A stretch of DNA of 64,000 nt from Galeopsis tetrahit (lineage: Eukaryota > Streptophyta > Magnoliopsida > Lamiales > Lamiaceae). The notes beneath the pieces were generated by a model, which made no database searches, had not been told where the DNA came from, and was given only the letters and a program-made list of their open reading frames with translations. Below, in pieces: positions 41,282 through 53,257 of the stretch (within the stretch, counting starts at the first letter, position 1; every line of letters starts with the position of its first letter). The position numbers were made by a program, and so were the translations under genes. The stretch covers positions 64,868,265-64,932,264 of the forward strand of contig OY776121.1 of NCBI GenBank assembly GCA_963675135.1, in the 5' to 3' direction.

Positions 41282-41542
41282 CTAGACATTATCTGCAGGC
41301 CCCGGCTGGCTAGCTAGGCTCTTCTTATCAGCCTGATCAACTTTTGGGGGTTCAGCATGGTGGTGCTCCTCCTTCTGTCGGTTGCAGAAGCGTCCAACGA
41401 CACAAGCCAACACGGATAGGACAACGATCACGCCCAAGACGATGAAAACGGGAATAAATTCATGGACATTGGATTGGGAAAAGTCAGGTTTTCTGATGAC
41501 AAAATTTGGATATACGCCCTCATCATAAACAGATTGTGACAT
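41282..41542 (-). CDS. Small single-pass membrane protein, 86 aa
   Basis: Single exon, MSQSVYDEGVYPNFVIRKPD... One strong hydrophobic segment at about 30-50 (FIPVFIVLGVIVVLSVLACV) is followed by basic GRFCNRQK and a hydrophilic His/Pro/Lys tail ending GPADNV. There is no obvious cleavable signal peptide, so type is probably N-out single-pass. This layout ('EGVYPN..' then TM then Cys-Arg) resembles a family of small uncharacterised plant transmembrane proteins; function unknown. The minus-strand leader has 'gcataaaaacac' about 70 bases up as a possible TATA region. Codon use and composition differ from surrounding transposons, so this is the best candidate host gene. Copy 2 starts just upstream of it and lacks the CDS. 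Confidence 0.7.
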   Translation of the reverse strand: MSQSVYDEGVYPNFVIRKPDFSQSNVHEFIPVFIVLGVIVVLSVLACVVGRFCNRQKEEHHHAEPPKVDQADKKSLASQPGPADNV

Positions 41543-42239
41543 TTTTTTTTTTAATTTTATCTATCGAGCTTTGATTGATCAAGTACAAGAAAAATAGTAG
41601 TAGTAGTGTTTTTATGCTTTGAGTGACAATAATGAGTTGATGTGGTGGATGCATGGTTTTATAGCGATTCTGATTCATAACCTTATAGTAATTAAAGATT
41701 TAGTTCGAGATATTCTTTACTTAATTAATCCCTTTATTCTACAATGGAAAAAGGGATTTTGCCTCTTTTGATACTACTTAATTTCCATAAGATCATCAAT
41801 GGTAAGTTTTGATCATTCATAGATTTTTTATTCATCATTAGAATGGAAACTTACCATAATTTTGGAATCTCAATAACTAAAATATACGTATATGGGAAGT
41901 ATGCATTTTCCATATATATATATAACCTTCTTGATTTTTAATTTCAAGAATGTGATTCTTAAACTTACCATAATTAATTCTTTCCAATTTCTTCAACAAG
42001 GAAACTTCGGCTCTAAATTTTACTAAAAGGAGCAGGTCCTTCATATTAACCTTCTTTTTTCGAATAACACCTCTTCATTTTTATTAAAAAAAAAAAACTT
42101 TTATATTTTATGCACAACCGTGTTACTTAAAAAAATAATTTACATAAACTCGAGTTCACAAAATTTATATTATAAACACCATACAGTCGGGACGGATCAA
42201 AAAAAAATTATGATACAAAACACTAATATATATATATAT

Positions 42240-43508
42240 ATATTTTTTTTTTTGAAGTAATTTTTTTTTTTGAGAAACAATATCTGAGGAGAAAAATAGA
42301 TAAGTAACTACAAAAACAGATATATTAAGCAGATCTCCTTAATATATCGGGAAATATCATGTTCAATCCAATCGTAAGGTATTGAAGTGTTTATGGCATG
42401 CATGTTGAGCAAGGGCGTGAGCAACTCCATTATGGGCTAGCTCTGGAAATATGTTGGTAATCCCACACTAGAGTTCTCCTCAATAATTCCTTAATACGAA
42501 TAACGATGGAGTTCTCATAGCCATCCAATGTTTGATTGGTTGTAAGAGCTTGTATAGTAATAAGTGAATCCGATCGAATTCCTCTAATTTTGAAGCCCTT
42601 TTTAACACAATTAGTAAGATTAATTTCAATAGCTCTTAATTCAACAACAATAACATTATCTAGATTAACAATTCTATAAAACGAAAACATAGAAGTTGTA
42701 TTTTTCATCAAAAGCATCACCTATATATAAAACGAACCCTTGCTTATCCATGGATTGACTTTTCATTCTTGTAGACTTACAGTGAGTTGGAGACTGAAGG
42801 AGGAGATCATTGTTCCCAAAATCATACCAATAGCAAATGGCCCAATCTACTTTGAACACATTCTTCATTTTATTGTTTGTCAGCTTAAATTCATCAGAGT
42901 GAAGCCATGTGGAATGTGATGGTTCATAAGATTACCTTCTGTGGCGAGTGTGTCATTGGCGAGTTTCCAACCGAAAATACGAATTTTTTGGGGAATTCTA
43001 AGGTTCCATATAAAATGAAGTATCTTCGATTATTCTCGGAACTTGATGATTCTGGTTTTATGGAGCTTCGGTCCTTCATTGCATGATCCCTAATAACTTC
43101 ATAGCCTGATGCAACCGTGTATTTTCCGGACAAATATTTTTTTGCCAATATCATATAATTGAATTTTTAGAATGACTTCGGCTTCAAAAGGAAGAAAAAC
43201 ATTTTGAATTAGGTTATTGTTCCAAGCATAACCCTCAATGATGAATCGATCCACATTTGATGCACTCGCAATGCACGAAAGAGGGCGCCCCCATTTAACT
43301 CTTGAATCCATCTATCCTTATGAATGTGTACTGTCCTTCCATCCCCAATTCGTCATCTGATCCCTAAATCCAATACATCTCTGCTCCACAAAAGAGAGCA
43401 CCAAATAAACGATGGATAAGAACCAAGATGAGCTTCAAACAGATCTGAATGCTTAAAATACCGTTCTTTGAAAATCTTGCCAACTAACGTATCAGGATGC
43501 TACATGAT
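42240..43508 (-). pseudogene. LINE ORF2 remnant (RT C-terminal, zinc and RNase H parts), copy 1
   Basis: Minus-strand pieces fit a plant LINE: TLVGKIFKERYFKHSDLFEA and WCSLLWSRDVLDLGIR, then VDRFIIEGYAWNNNLIQN..FLPFEAEVILKIQL, GKYTVASGYEVIR, and an RNase H-like ELRAIEI...GFKIRGIRSDSLITIQAL. Frames change several times. T-runs at about 42241-42275 give a poly(A) tail on the minus strand, marking the 3' end. The 5' side is cut by an LTR at 43509; the continuing part exists only at 60767-60990. Confidence 0.8.
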
Positions 43509-43807
43509 TGTCACGTACGCCCCAAATTTAAAAATAATGACTTTTTAAAAATTAGTTAAAATAACTAATTTTAACACCTGAATCTTAATTTTTACATGTC
43601 AAAATAGAGGTACGTAACGACTATATAATATATTTAAAAGTTAACTATTGCAGCGAAAACGATTGTAATATAATTCAAGTGTAAATTAACATTTAATTAT
43701 TTAACAAATAATCTTTAAAGAAAATCACAATCCAATCAAATAAACATAAAATAATCCTTTATTCTTTAAATATATATCGATCGTCTCCCATCACCACTCC
43801 TCGCCAT
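43509..43807 (+). mobile_element. Left part of an LTR (TGTCACG...), copy 1
   Basis: Starts TGTCACGTACGCCCC after atgat (43504-43508). The full LTR with its other end (...GAGGTATTACA) is seen only in copy 2 (58216-60761). It is split here by the Athila-like LTR. Confidence 0.8.
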
Positions 43808-45473
43808 TGATTAGTGTGAAAATTGCTTGAAATTCGTGTGTTTATTTTACATAATTTTGAGGGTTTTGTTGCATTATTCACACTAAATTGACTAATTGCA
43901 CTTGAAATGAGAAAGGTATGTGTTTTGCTATTTTTTAGGTAAATTGAACTTATTTGGAAGCAAAATACGTGTCTGAGAATTCATGAAGTCAAGAAGATAA
44001 TTGCACCATTGGATGCGTCTCGAAAAAATGAGTGAAATGAAAAAAAGAATCAAGTCAATCGGAGGTCGGAAGCTCAAGATATGATCGAAACGATAAATGC
44101 AAAATTGCAGCAGATTCCACTCGGGCGGCCGAGTCAACCCACTCGGTTGACCGAGTGAAATCTGCTTCTAGAGCATTTTCTGGACTTCCATCTCACTCGG
44201 TTGACCGTTTGAGGCCACTCGGTCGACCGTTTGAGCCCGTTTCTGCGCGCAAATTCGAGAATTTTAAAGGATTTCAAGGGCCTAAGTGCAAATTTCGTCT
44301 CCAACACTCTTCCCAACTATAAATACCTCCCCAAATCAGATTATTAAGGAGGCTTGGCCTCACTTTCACACACTCAAACCCTAGTTGCACTCTTAGGTAG
44401 ATTTTTAACATATTTTGCAAGTTTAATTCCATAGATTAGCTTCAAATTTAGTATTTATGTTGGGTTCTTGAAGATTTTGGCTACATTCACTTGTAATATT
44501 CTAGATTGTTGAAGAATCATCAAGGTGACTTCCACCCAAACTCTATTTTGTTATATTATTGATATTTTTATGTCTATTTCTAGTTCTCTTGTTATTTTAG
44601 CCATGGGTGTTTCATCAAACACCATGGGCTAAGCTTTTTATGCTTTGGGTGTTTGAAACCATGTGAATATTTAGTGTTAAAATTGTTTATGCTTTGATTA
44701 TTGTTGATATTTGGATTGTTGCTTCTCTTATTGGGTTTTATTGGTGCTTTGAGTATTAGCTTCTATTAATCCATATTTTGAGACATGTTTAGCGTAGACG
44801 AGAGTTACATGAACATGTTTAAATTTATGGTGTGAGTTGTTGGTATACAAATGCGTTTATTATACTTTTAATTCGTCGAGAGAGAGTTAATTTTATTAGA
44901 ACCCCATTAGGAGACATTAATTACTTGAATGGTTATTTGGGTAGTTGGTGAAGATTAGGAAGATGTCTTATTACCGGGTTTGGGAACACCTTAGACGTAA
45001 GGCTATAGTACCCGAAGGGAAATGATTTTCATCCTAGCATCTTGATGCTCTTAGCAAATCCAAATTGAAGCATAAAAATGGTATAAGCAATCCCGCTCGA
45101 TTTCACTAGGTAGAGAACACCCGAAGCATTCCCAACCATTGCACTTCTCCGAATTTAGATTCGTAGTTGTTCTTTACTTTAATTGTCATTTTCTCATTTT
45201 TCTTAGTTTAGTAGTTAATTTTACTTATTAGGATTGTGTTTAGTTTAATTTATTGTCTTTGGATTATTTTTTAGCTTTAGTTTTGCATTCAACTCCCTAA
45301 ACCGTAGCTACATTAGTTATGACGACGTACAACTCTAGGGATCCATTGCACTAGCCCACCTCCCATGGTTCGATACTACTTGGTCGAAATACTTACATGT
45401 ATATTACTACGATCCCTTATGCTTGAGGGGAAGTAGTTAGTCAAAATATATAGACTAAAATTCGTTTAAGTCA
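43808..45473 (+). repeat. Athila-like gypsy 5' LTR, 1666 bp
   Basis: Starts TGATTAGTGTGAAAATTGC and ends ...TTCGTTTAAGTCA, directly before a primer-site sequence. TATAAATA at 44318-44325. Upstream it carries repeated 'cactcggttgaccg' boxes (44110-44240). Same length as the solo LTR 58515-60180. Confidence 0.85.
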
Positions 45474-45492
45474 ATGGCGCCGTTGCCGGGGA
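45474..45492 (+). promoter_or_regulatory. Primer-binding region of the Athila-like element
   Basis: 'atggcgccgttgccgggga' immediately follows the LTR; this sequence is characteristic of Athila/Tat-type plant gypsy elements. Confidence 0.85.
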
Positions 45493-45630
45493 GGTGACGT
45501 AGTGCTATAAGTGGGACTTAGAGTTAGTTGAGTACTAGTGTTAGCTACATTACTTGCTTTATTTTGTTTTCTTTTTATTGTGAGAGTTTGATACTTGGCA
45601 ACTTTTGTAGGTGTGCACTAAATTGTCTAG

Positions 45631-46602
45631 ATGGATGGATATAATCAATACCGGTGGAATCATTGTTATGATCAAAATGGTATGATTTATCGTCCACAAC
45701 ATGAAGAAATTGGCCACGATAATTGGAGGAACTTTGATCGCCATTATCAAATGCAACAAGTTCCCACCTATTATCAAGATTGGAGTAACAATGATGCACC
45801 CACTTTTCAAGAGATGGCTCCGGTTTACATGGATGTGCATTATGATCAAGAAAGTGATCCACATGGTGGATTTGAATTCCATGGATCTCCGGAAGGAAAT
45901 CATTATGATAATGAGAGGAGTTTTGAGTACGATTATCAAATGCAACAAGCTCCCTCTCATTATCAAGAGTGGGGAATCAAAGAGGAAAAGACCCGGAATG
46001 GAGAAGGGAAGTCCTCTACCGATGAGCTCCTTGCACTCATCTTGAAAAAGATGGATGCAAGTGAAAAGAGGATGGAAATAAATGATAAGAGGATGGAAGC
46101 GATAGAATTCCAACTTGGACAATTGGTCATCACCATGAAAGAACTAGAAGAAGATGGTGACCAAAGTGAGTATGAGGTTGAAGATGTCAAGCTTATTGTC
46201 AAAAGAGATGAAGAGGAATGTCCTTTGACGGACATGAGCAACAAAGAACAAGAAAATCAAGAAGCATCACAAGACGAGTTGAAGAGAGAAATGAGCATTT
46301 CTAAACCTTTTAACTCTTCAATTTACTCTTTAATTGATATTGATGCTTCTATTGATTTCATCTTGCCTCTTGATCACTTTGATTCAAAGAAAGAACTTGA
46401 GAAGAGCTTGGTCAACCTTGAAGAAAGAGGAAAGAAATGGAAAGATGTGAAGTTGAAAGAGCAAGAGGAACAATCATCAATGCAAGTATGGAAGAAACAT
46501 GTGGATGATTGGTCTTCCATTCATAAGAGTCTTCTTGAGTTTGAAGCTCAAAGGTTGAAATACAATGGGAAGGAGGACCGATATCCATGGCCTTTCCGAT
46601 GA
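45631..46602 (+). CDS. Gag-like protein of the Athila-like element, 323 aa
   Basis: MDGYNQYRWNHCYDQNGMIY... The N-terminal 120 residues are Tyr/His/Gln/Asn-rich with a duplicated motif (DRHYQMQQVPTYYQDW / EYDYQMQQAPSHYQEW). A charged helix at about 130-175 (LALILKKMDASEKRMEINDK) may be coiled coil; the C-terminus is Lys/Glu-rich and ends EDRYPWPFR. No zinc knuckle, protease or RT. Such ORFs occur in Athila relatives between the primer site and the 'gggaggcaaccca' motif. It could be a remnant gag or a lineage-specific structural protein. Frame is intact although the element is broken downstream. Confidence 0.7.
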   Translation: MDGYNQYRWNHCYDQNGMIYRPQHEEIGHDNWRNFDRHYQMQQVPTYYQDWSNNDAPTFQEMAPVYMDVHYDQESDPHGGFEFHGSPEGNHYDNERSFEYDYQMQQAPSHYQEWGIKEEKTRNGEGKSSTDELLALILKKMDASEKRMEINDKRMEAIEFQLGQLVITMKELEEDGDQSEYEVEDVKLIVKRDEEECPLTDMSNKEQENQEASQDELKREMSISKPFNSSIYSLIDIDASIDFILPLDHFDSKKELEKSLVNLEERGKKWKDVKLKEQEEQSSMQVWKKHVDDWSSIHKSLLEFEAQRLKYNGKEDRYPWPFR

Positions 46603-46615
46603 GTTCTTTTATTTC

Positions 46616-46665
46616 CGTCCGGCTTGAAGACGTTAAACTTAGCGCTAAATGGGAGGCAACCCATT
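46616..46665 (+). promoter_or_regulatory. Conserved Athila-type motif after the ORF
   Basis: 'gtccggcttgaagacgttaa', 'acttagcgct', 'gggaggcaaccca'. This block is widely seen after coding regions in Athila/Tat elements; role unknown. A second typical block 'tttaagtttggggggagat' lies at 46937-46955. Confidence 0.7.
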
Positions 46666-46955
46666 CTTTATTGCTTTCTTTTATTATTTTTTAGTTTTGT
46701 AGTTTGTTTGATCTTTTTGTTGAGTTTTGTTTTGTAGTTTGAGTGTTGTGTTGGTGTGCAATGATGAACTATGTGCATGGTGAAGCTCGAGGTTGTGATG
46801 GTGCTTTGGTGTCAAGAAGTTCAAGGGACAATCGGTTGTGGTTGTGGTAGCTTGCTTCTTTGGTGAGCCACATTGGTGATAAAATTCTAAGGTAACACAC
46901 TCATCTCCAAACTTTGCATTCAACGAGATAGTTTCATTTAAGTTTGGGGGGAGAT

Positions 46956-47944
46956 TTCATGTGTTTCCTTCATTTATATTGCACCGTTGTTCCTAGTTTT
47001 GGTGATTGATTATCTTGTGGATTGTTGATATTTGAGGCGTAATTGATGGTGATTGTTAGTTTTTGAGATTTGGTTGAGCTTGTTGGTATTGATTGATGCT
47101 TGCTTGTTCACTTGATTTTGTGAAGATTTGTGCTAGAGTTGGTGCTCTTAATTCATGATTAGACAAGCTTGTGAGCTTTAGAGCCTTTAGACTTTCATAT
47201 CTTATGGTCTATTTTCCTTCATGTGAGTATCATTCATGCTTGTGTACTCTAGAACTTGCCAATTGTCTTGTTTGAGGCTACTTTTTGTGTGAGATTTTTG
47301 AAAGTGATATAAGGCCATCTTTGTTTTGAATAGTCACTTGGCCAAATTTTCCATACCAAATGCAATTTTTCCGTAGCTAGCCACTTTGAGCTTATTGACT
47401 TATATTCTTTGGCAATCTACATATTTAGCCCATTGTCTATCTTTTATGAGCCTAATTTTCCTATGAACTAGTGGAGCTTGAATATTGACAAATGTGGTTG
47501 AATTGAGGTGAAATGTGAATTTGGTGGATTTGTTTGGTTGAAAAGTGAAAAGATTGAAAAAAAAAAGAGAGAAAAAAGATGAATTGTGAGTTGTGCAAAA
47601 AAAAAAAAAAAAAAAGATTGAGTTGATGAGAAAAGAAAAATCGAAAAAGAAAACTCTCTTGTGCACAAAAATTTGGTAGAGCTTCAATTCAAAAGTGTTG
47701 GTTGGTTGGTGGTGAAGAATGTGCTTAAAGAGGAAAGAAGTAAGTAAATTATGTGAGATAGAGAACTTTGAGTTGCAACTTGATCAATTGCAACTTTCCT
47801 TCTTGCTCCATTAGTTTATGAGTCACTTTATCCAAATCTTCCCTACCTTAACCAAAGAGCCTACATTACAACCAAATGTAAAGTCCTTATTGATTCTTTG
47901 ATTGAACATTTTAATGTGGTGGAGAACATAGACATTTGGCAAGC
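46956..47944 (+). other. 3' region of the Athila-like element
   Basis: AT-rich with A-runs (47550-47610) as usual before the missing purine tract and 3' LTR. No gene seen. Confidence 0.5.
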
Positions 47945-47948
47945 ATAT

Positions 47949-48528
47949 GGAGTGGGCTGGGCTGGGGCCGTCGGCGACGAATTGGGAGAGAGGGAGTGGG
48001 CGGCCGCTGTAGAACTTTTTTTTTTTTTTTAAGGGTGGTGGGGCGGGGGCGCCATGGCAAGGGGTGGAGGGGGGAAAATGGAGGGGAGATAGGAGAGAGG
48101 TAGGGGGCGGCCGCGGCGGTCCATCGCGGCCGCTGCTGCATTCTTTTTTTTTTTTTTTACAGAGTAGGGGCGACGGAGCTCTGGCAGTGGGTGGGGGAAA
48201 AACCAGAAAATCGGAGAGAGGGAGAGGAGGCCGCTCGCGGCCAAGGGACGGGGAGGCCTTCGCGTCCGAGGGAGGGGGAGAGGGAGGCAAGGGCGCGGCG
48301 GGGTCGGGGCCGCAGCGGCGGGGGCGGTGGCTAGGAGAAATGGAGGTGGGAAGGGGAGAGATGAAATGTAAGAAATTAAGGTTTTTAGTGGGAGGGTGTG
48401 GTTAGTAGTAAATATTATAGAGAAAGGGGTATTTAAGACATTTCGAAGCGGGTGCCATCTATTTTTGGTGTGGTGTATTAATCGGGGGAGTGCATCTCTC
48501 CGAAATGGAGGTGTAAATAGTCAAACCC
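47949..48528. mobile_element. Right half of the GC-rich Mutator element, copy 2
   Basis: Copy of 13387-13969, including the right terminal repeat and ttcaaatat after it; the left half is absent. This marks the duplication breakpoint. Confidence 0.9.
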
Positions 48529-49759
48529 TTCAAATATCTTGCGATTTATTTCTTTACTTGACTCTATAAAATAAATCTTAGATATTTTGCTTTTAAAGTC
48601 TCCATTTTTAAATATAAAAATAATAAAATAAATACCTTACTCATTTCAAATGTAATTAATTAATTACTGTAAATAATAATGCATTTAATTCTACTAAATT
48701 AGACAAATTAAATACATTCAAGTAATTATCGTGCACGCTAATTACTAATAATGTGCACTTATTATTATTATTTTTAACTAGTATTTCACCCGTGCGATGC
48801 ACGGATTAAAAATATTAATATTATTAGTATAAAATTAATATTGTAATACTATTAATAAATATGTTATAGTTATATAAATTGAAGTAATGAGCTTAATTTA
48901 AATTGTCCACTTAATATAAATTGAAGTAATGAGCTTAATTTAATTTGTCTAATTCACTTCAATGATGTTTTCTATAAAAATATAAACATTATAATAATAA
49001 AATTTGCGAAGAATTTACTCTTTTTAGGGTGTGCAAATTATTAGACATCCTCTCAAAAAAATTATTGAGACATTTGAACAATAAAGTGTACAATTAATCA
49101 ATATATAAACTAAAATATAATCGGAATTTAAAATACAAAAAATAAAAAAAAAGGTCAAAACTATATAAACTAAAATATAATCGAAATAAAATCTTGCGAA
49201 TTTTCAATGCATGACTCAAATATACATAATTTACATAGCAAATTTGATTAAAGAACATAAAAATAGTATCCAAATTTGATCCAAGAGATCCAAATTAAAG
49301 AAAAGTTGTAACAATTTTCTATTCAATGAAATTATCAAGTGGAAAAAAAATATCAATCCAACCCAAGTAGTCATTGATAAATTCCAAGAGAAATGTACAA
49401 ATATCGAATGAAAACTCCCAAAATTGAAGCCTCCGTTGTTGAATGGATAATCCAGACGAAGCTGTTAAATCTTCAATAAATGCCAAAGTATCAAAACTCA
49501 AACCAACTTTTAATGTGTTCAAAATGATGATAAAATTGGAGAGAGTGAAGGGCAGAAGTGAATGATGTTAAATCCATGTTTTTATTATTCGTTGTTAAAA
49601 TTTAAATTATAGTAAATAAGCAGTAAAAAACACAAGACACTGAAGAAACATACCTTTTTTTTATCAGACAAAAACCACTATATTGATATAAGAAATTCAA
49701 TTCAAGTGGTGACAGGTAGCATGAGAGATGCCACAATGAGAAAATAAGGATTACATCAT

Positions 49760-50040
49760 GAATGCTTGAAAATGATTAAAGATCCAGTAGTTTTCGTGGG
49801 TTTGAAACCCATTCAGCATAGGTGCCATTCCTGCTGCTGTCATCCTTCACTAATACCCAACTCCACGTTCTTGCGTTGAACTCCCACATCATCCTCTCGA
49901 AGCCTATTTCCTTGTTTTTGAAGATATGATCATTTCGCCATTTTCATATTAACAAAACTATCTCGTTCCAAATACAAACAGCTAGCTTGGACCCCCTTTT
50001 TCCTTTGAATATTCGGCTGTGACTCAAAAAATTTGCAAGC
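49760..50040 (-). pseudogene. LINE ORF2 C-terminal fragment, copy 2
   Basis: Counterpart of the fragment at 15200-15480, nearly identical. Confidence 0.6.
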
Positions 50041-51609
50041 GGCTTAGATTGGATTACGGTAATAACTACATATTCTAGAATCGTTGAGAGTTTCTACCTT
50101 ATTAAAATAAGTACCTAAATAAGGAGTATTTGATTTATCAATGAGGTAGAAACTCTCAACGATTCTAGAATATGTATTTTGTAAATCCAAAACAAAGCGA
50201 AAAATTGTTCAGAAAAACTAAAGAACTAACATGTGTGCGAAGAATTTATAGAAAATACATGTAATCCTTATGAGGTTAATCAGTACAATAAACTCCCGAC
50301 ATTCACATCATCACATACAACTAAATTAAATATATAGATAAAACAATATCATAATCTATAAAAGAATACAAAAAGGAGGGGGTTATCAATAATTGTATAA
50401 GAAGTTGAGATAGATCAAGAGTAGCTTTGTTCATACCAGACATCTATGGCTTCAGCTTCAAATATTCTGATCGTACAGATTTGCGTTGGTTGGTAGCTAT
50501 ATTTGTGACGCTCCAAAAATAGAGGAGTGCCATTGTCCCTTGGGTGCGGCACGGGTGCGCGATATGTACCATTGTTCTGATGGACTCAGAAGTTTTCAAG
50601 TAGTGAGTCTCAGCAGTGCGGCGGCGATGATTCTGCAGATGCCCAATTTAGGGGGTGTTTGCTAACTTTAATCCCTCCACCCAGCCGTTTCTGAAAATTT
50701 GATAAATAAAAACAGTGTACAACTTTAACCATACACTTGTATCTGAATTAAGCATACATTAAAATTTTATTGAACAAAAGCAGACAAAAAACTGATAGCA
50801 AACCATACACCAATATGCCAAGGCTCAATATCAAGACAGATGTATGTTTGAAACTCAAACCTGTTTCCAGGAATGATGGCAGCATCAGTTTGAATGTTTT
50901 ATGTCTCTGTTCAGACCACTAATCACCCAAACAGTAAGCATGTGATCAAAACCAAACAGATTCCAGATTGTTAGGCACTGTTTACCCAATTTCAAAGAAG
51001 ATGATGACCAAAAACCTTCATAGCCTTCAACCTGTTAAAAAAAAGATCATTGTGTAAATTTCATATCAATTCGTTCATAATTTCTTGGACCATTTCCTTC
51101 ATGAACCTACACATTTATAACATTTTTTTTCTTTTAGGAAGTGGAAAAGAAATGTGGAGCTTATCTATTTGTAACAAACAAAGAACATAAAAGCAATGAA
51201 GTGTTTCCAGACATCTCAATTCATTAAATTCCAAACCAAACACATGTCTCATTTCAATCAATGAACAAAAAAAGTACTTAAAGGAATGAATATTTGTTGA
51301 GATTTTGAGACATAGAGAACTCTTTTTCTATAAAAAAAAAATCCAAAGAACTCCCATAGTCAAGTATAGAATAATTGAGAGAAAAGGAGAATGCAATAAT
51401 CAAAGCCAAAATGAGATACATATCCTTCTAAAACTTTGTATTGCACAATCCAAATAGCTTTGAAGGACATGTGTAAATCAAGTCCCAAAAAGAATATACA
51501 CATCAGAGAGCCAAACGAAAAGATCATTTCAAATGAAAGGTTTCTAGCAAACATCTATAATATCCACTAATAATCAGAGTAACAAAAACAATTTCATGCC
51601 ATAAGTTAC

Positions 51610-51931
51610 CTTGATCAGACCTGCCAAACAGTGTACATCAGTGCCCCCAGAAACCACACCTCTGTTCAATTAGTCTCGTACAAACTCTTCCTGGTTGTTT
51701 CCAGCAGTTATTCTGAAAATCTCTTCAGCCTGTAAATTTGTTTCCATTGTGAAAAGGTTTGATAAAAAAACTTAAAGAAAGCAAGAAACTTGAGTTCTTT
51801 TGCATGTGGGTAAATACCTGAAGGCCACCCAGAGAATACAAATGCCTTTGCATGAGCATGAGGATAGTTGGAATGATATTGCCTCGGAGATCATATGAAA
51901 GCTGCATTGATTCTGTAAAAACTCCAAACTG
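51610..51931 (-). pseudogene. Captured RopGAP exons, copy 2
   Basis: Exons about 51931-51818 and 51729-51610 with the same splice borders and the same in-frame TAA as copy 1, so the fragment was already dead before the duplication. One silent-looking change (aaactg for aaattg) lies near the 5' edge. Confidence 0.85.
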
Positions 51932-52848
51932 TGGCACTGTTCATGGATACCCAAATCAATGAGTAAGGAGTATACTGTATACCAATATAATTTTTCGTAA
52001 TGTTGAATTATTGAAAAATATGTGAAGAAAATTCAAGAAAATTCTGCATAGCTACAAAAATGTTGGCTCGTACGAAGCATTGTCACTAAATTACCCCTCT
52101 AGAGAATTTACTTTTTTATGGCATCATTGTCGTCACATTTTTTTACTGTAGACACCATGGCATCTGAACTATGATCATTCATCATTAGAAGCAAAATTGC
52201 TACACAATCAGTTATCTATTATACATATTTAGTTTATCAATGAAGTAGACACTCTCAATGATTCCAGAATAGATATTCTGTAAATCGAAAACATAGCAAA
52301 GAATTGGTAAAATGAACTGAAGAACTACATGAGGGTAAAGAATATACAGAAAATACATGTATTCCTTATGAGATTTATCTGTATAGTATTATAAACTTCC
52401 AACATTCTTTTTCAAAATAGGGTTTTGCACCTGGTTGTAGAGCTCATTTACTGTACTATCTTTTTCAAAATGGAGTTCTCAGTATTTTGTGCCCAACATT
52501 AAAGAGGAAGAAGAGAATGGTGATAGGTTCTACTCTATATTACTCCTCTTGGCAAAAGAAAAATCAAAGACCTATAATTTGAAGAGCTTGCTTTCTAAGA
52601 AAGCCAAAAGCCTTCACGAAAAATGGAAATGAGCAGTATTTTGTTAACTTAGAAGGCGTGCAAAGGTATAAAATATAATTTTCCAAAAATAGTATGTGAA
52701 ATGGGTGGGAAACTATTTTTAGTATACTGCTTATATGAAAAAAGGATATGCCAAGCCATCACAATGATCATAGCCTACCAATAAAGTGAACAGACAGATA
52801 AACATTTATCAGAATGCGCAGGAGATTTAAAATGAACAATGAACTCAC

Positions 52849-53257
52849 TTTTGAAATTCTTTTGGCAAATCAAATGACCCAATCTTCTTGTGTTGTTTTA
52901 GAGTGTTTGGATCCATTTAGCGCTCGAGTACGACCAACACTGGAAGTACCACCTTTTTGGACATAATTATCGAGAAGTATCGTATTCTCAATCTTCATGC
53001 TTTTAGACCCCTGCATGTATTTCTGAGCTGAATCGCAATGTCGGAAAAGCTTGTGCAAAACCCGATCAATTGTGCCTTCCCTATCAGAAACCTGTATTGT
53101 GAACTTAAAAAGAAGAAGCATAGTTAACCAGATTTTTAGTTAAGGCACGGGTTGAATAGATAGACCAAGTGAGGAGTGACATCGACACCATTGGGTAGCA
53201 AATTTCCAAAAACAGGGTGAGATAGCTTCAAGTACACAGGCTCATTTGCTCCATCAT
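52849..53257 (-). pseudogene. Captured POP4 exons, copy 2
   Basis: Exons about 53257-53129 and 53091-52849, same frameshift as copy 1. The first exon's donor changes from CAG|gttaac to CTG|gttaac. Confidence 0.65.

Larger units (their letters stand above)
41621..45473. repeat. Segmental duplication, copy 1 right part
   Basis: Colinear and nearly identical with 56310-60180. Contains the promoter side of the membrane-protein gene, LINE remnant, LTR fragment and Athila-like LTR. The match stops exactly at the LTR end (45473/60180). Confidence 0.95.
45474..47944 (+). mobile_element. Interior of the Athila-like element, truncated on the right
   Basis: Primer site, one gag-like ORF, the 'gacgttaaact..gcgct...gggaggcaaccca' motif and an AT/GA-rich 3' part, then an abrupt switch at about 47945 to copied Mutator/Helitron sequence. 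No pol, so probably a non-autonomous family. Confidence 0.8.
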
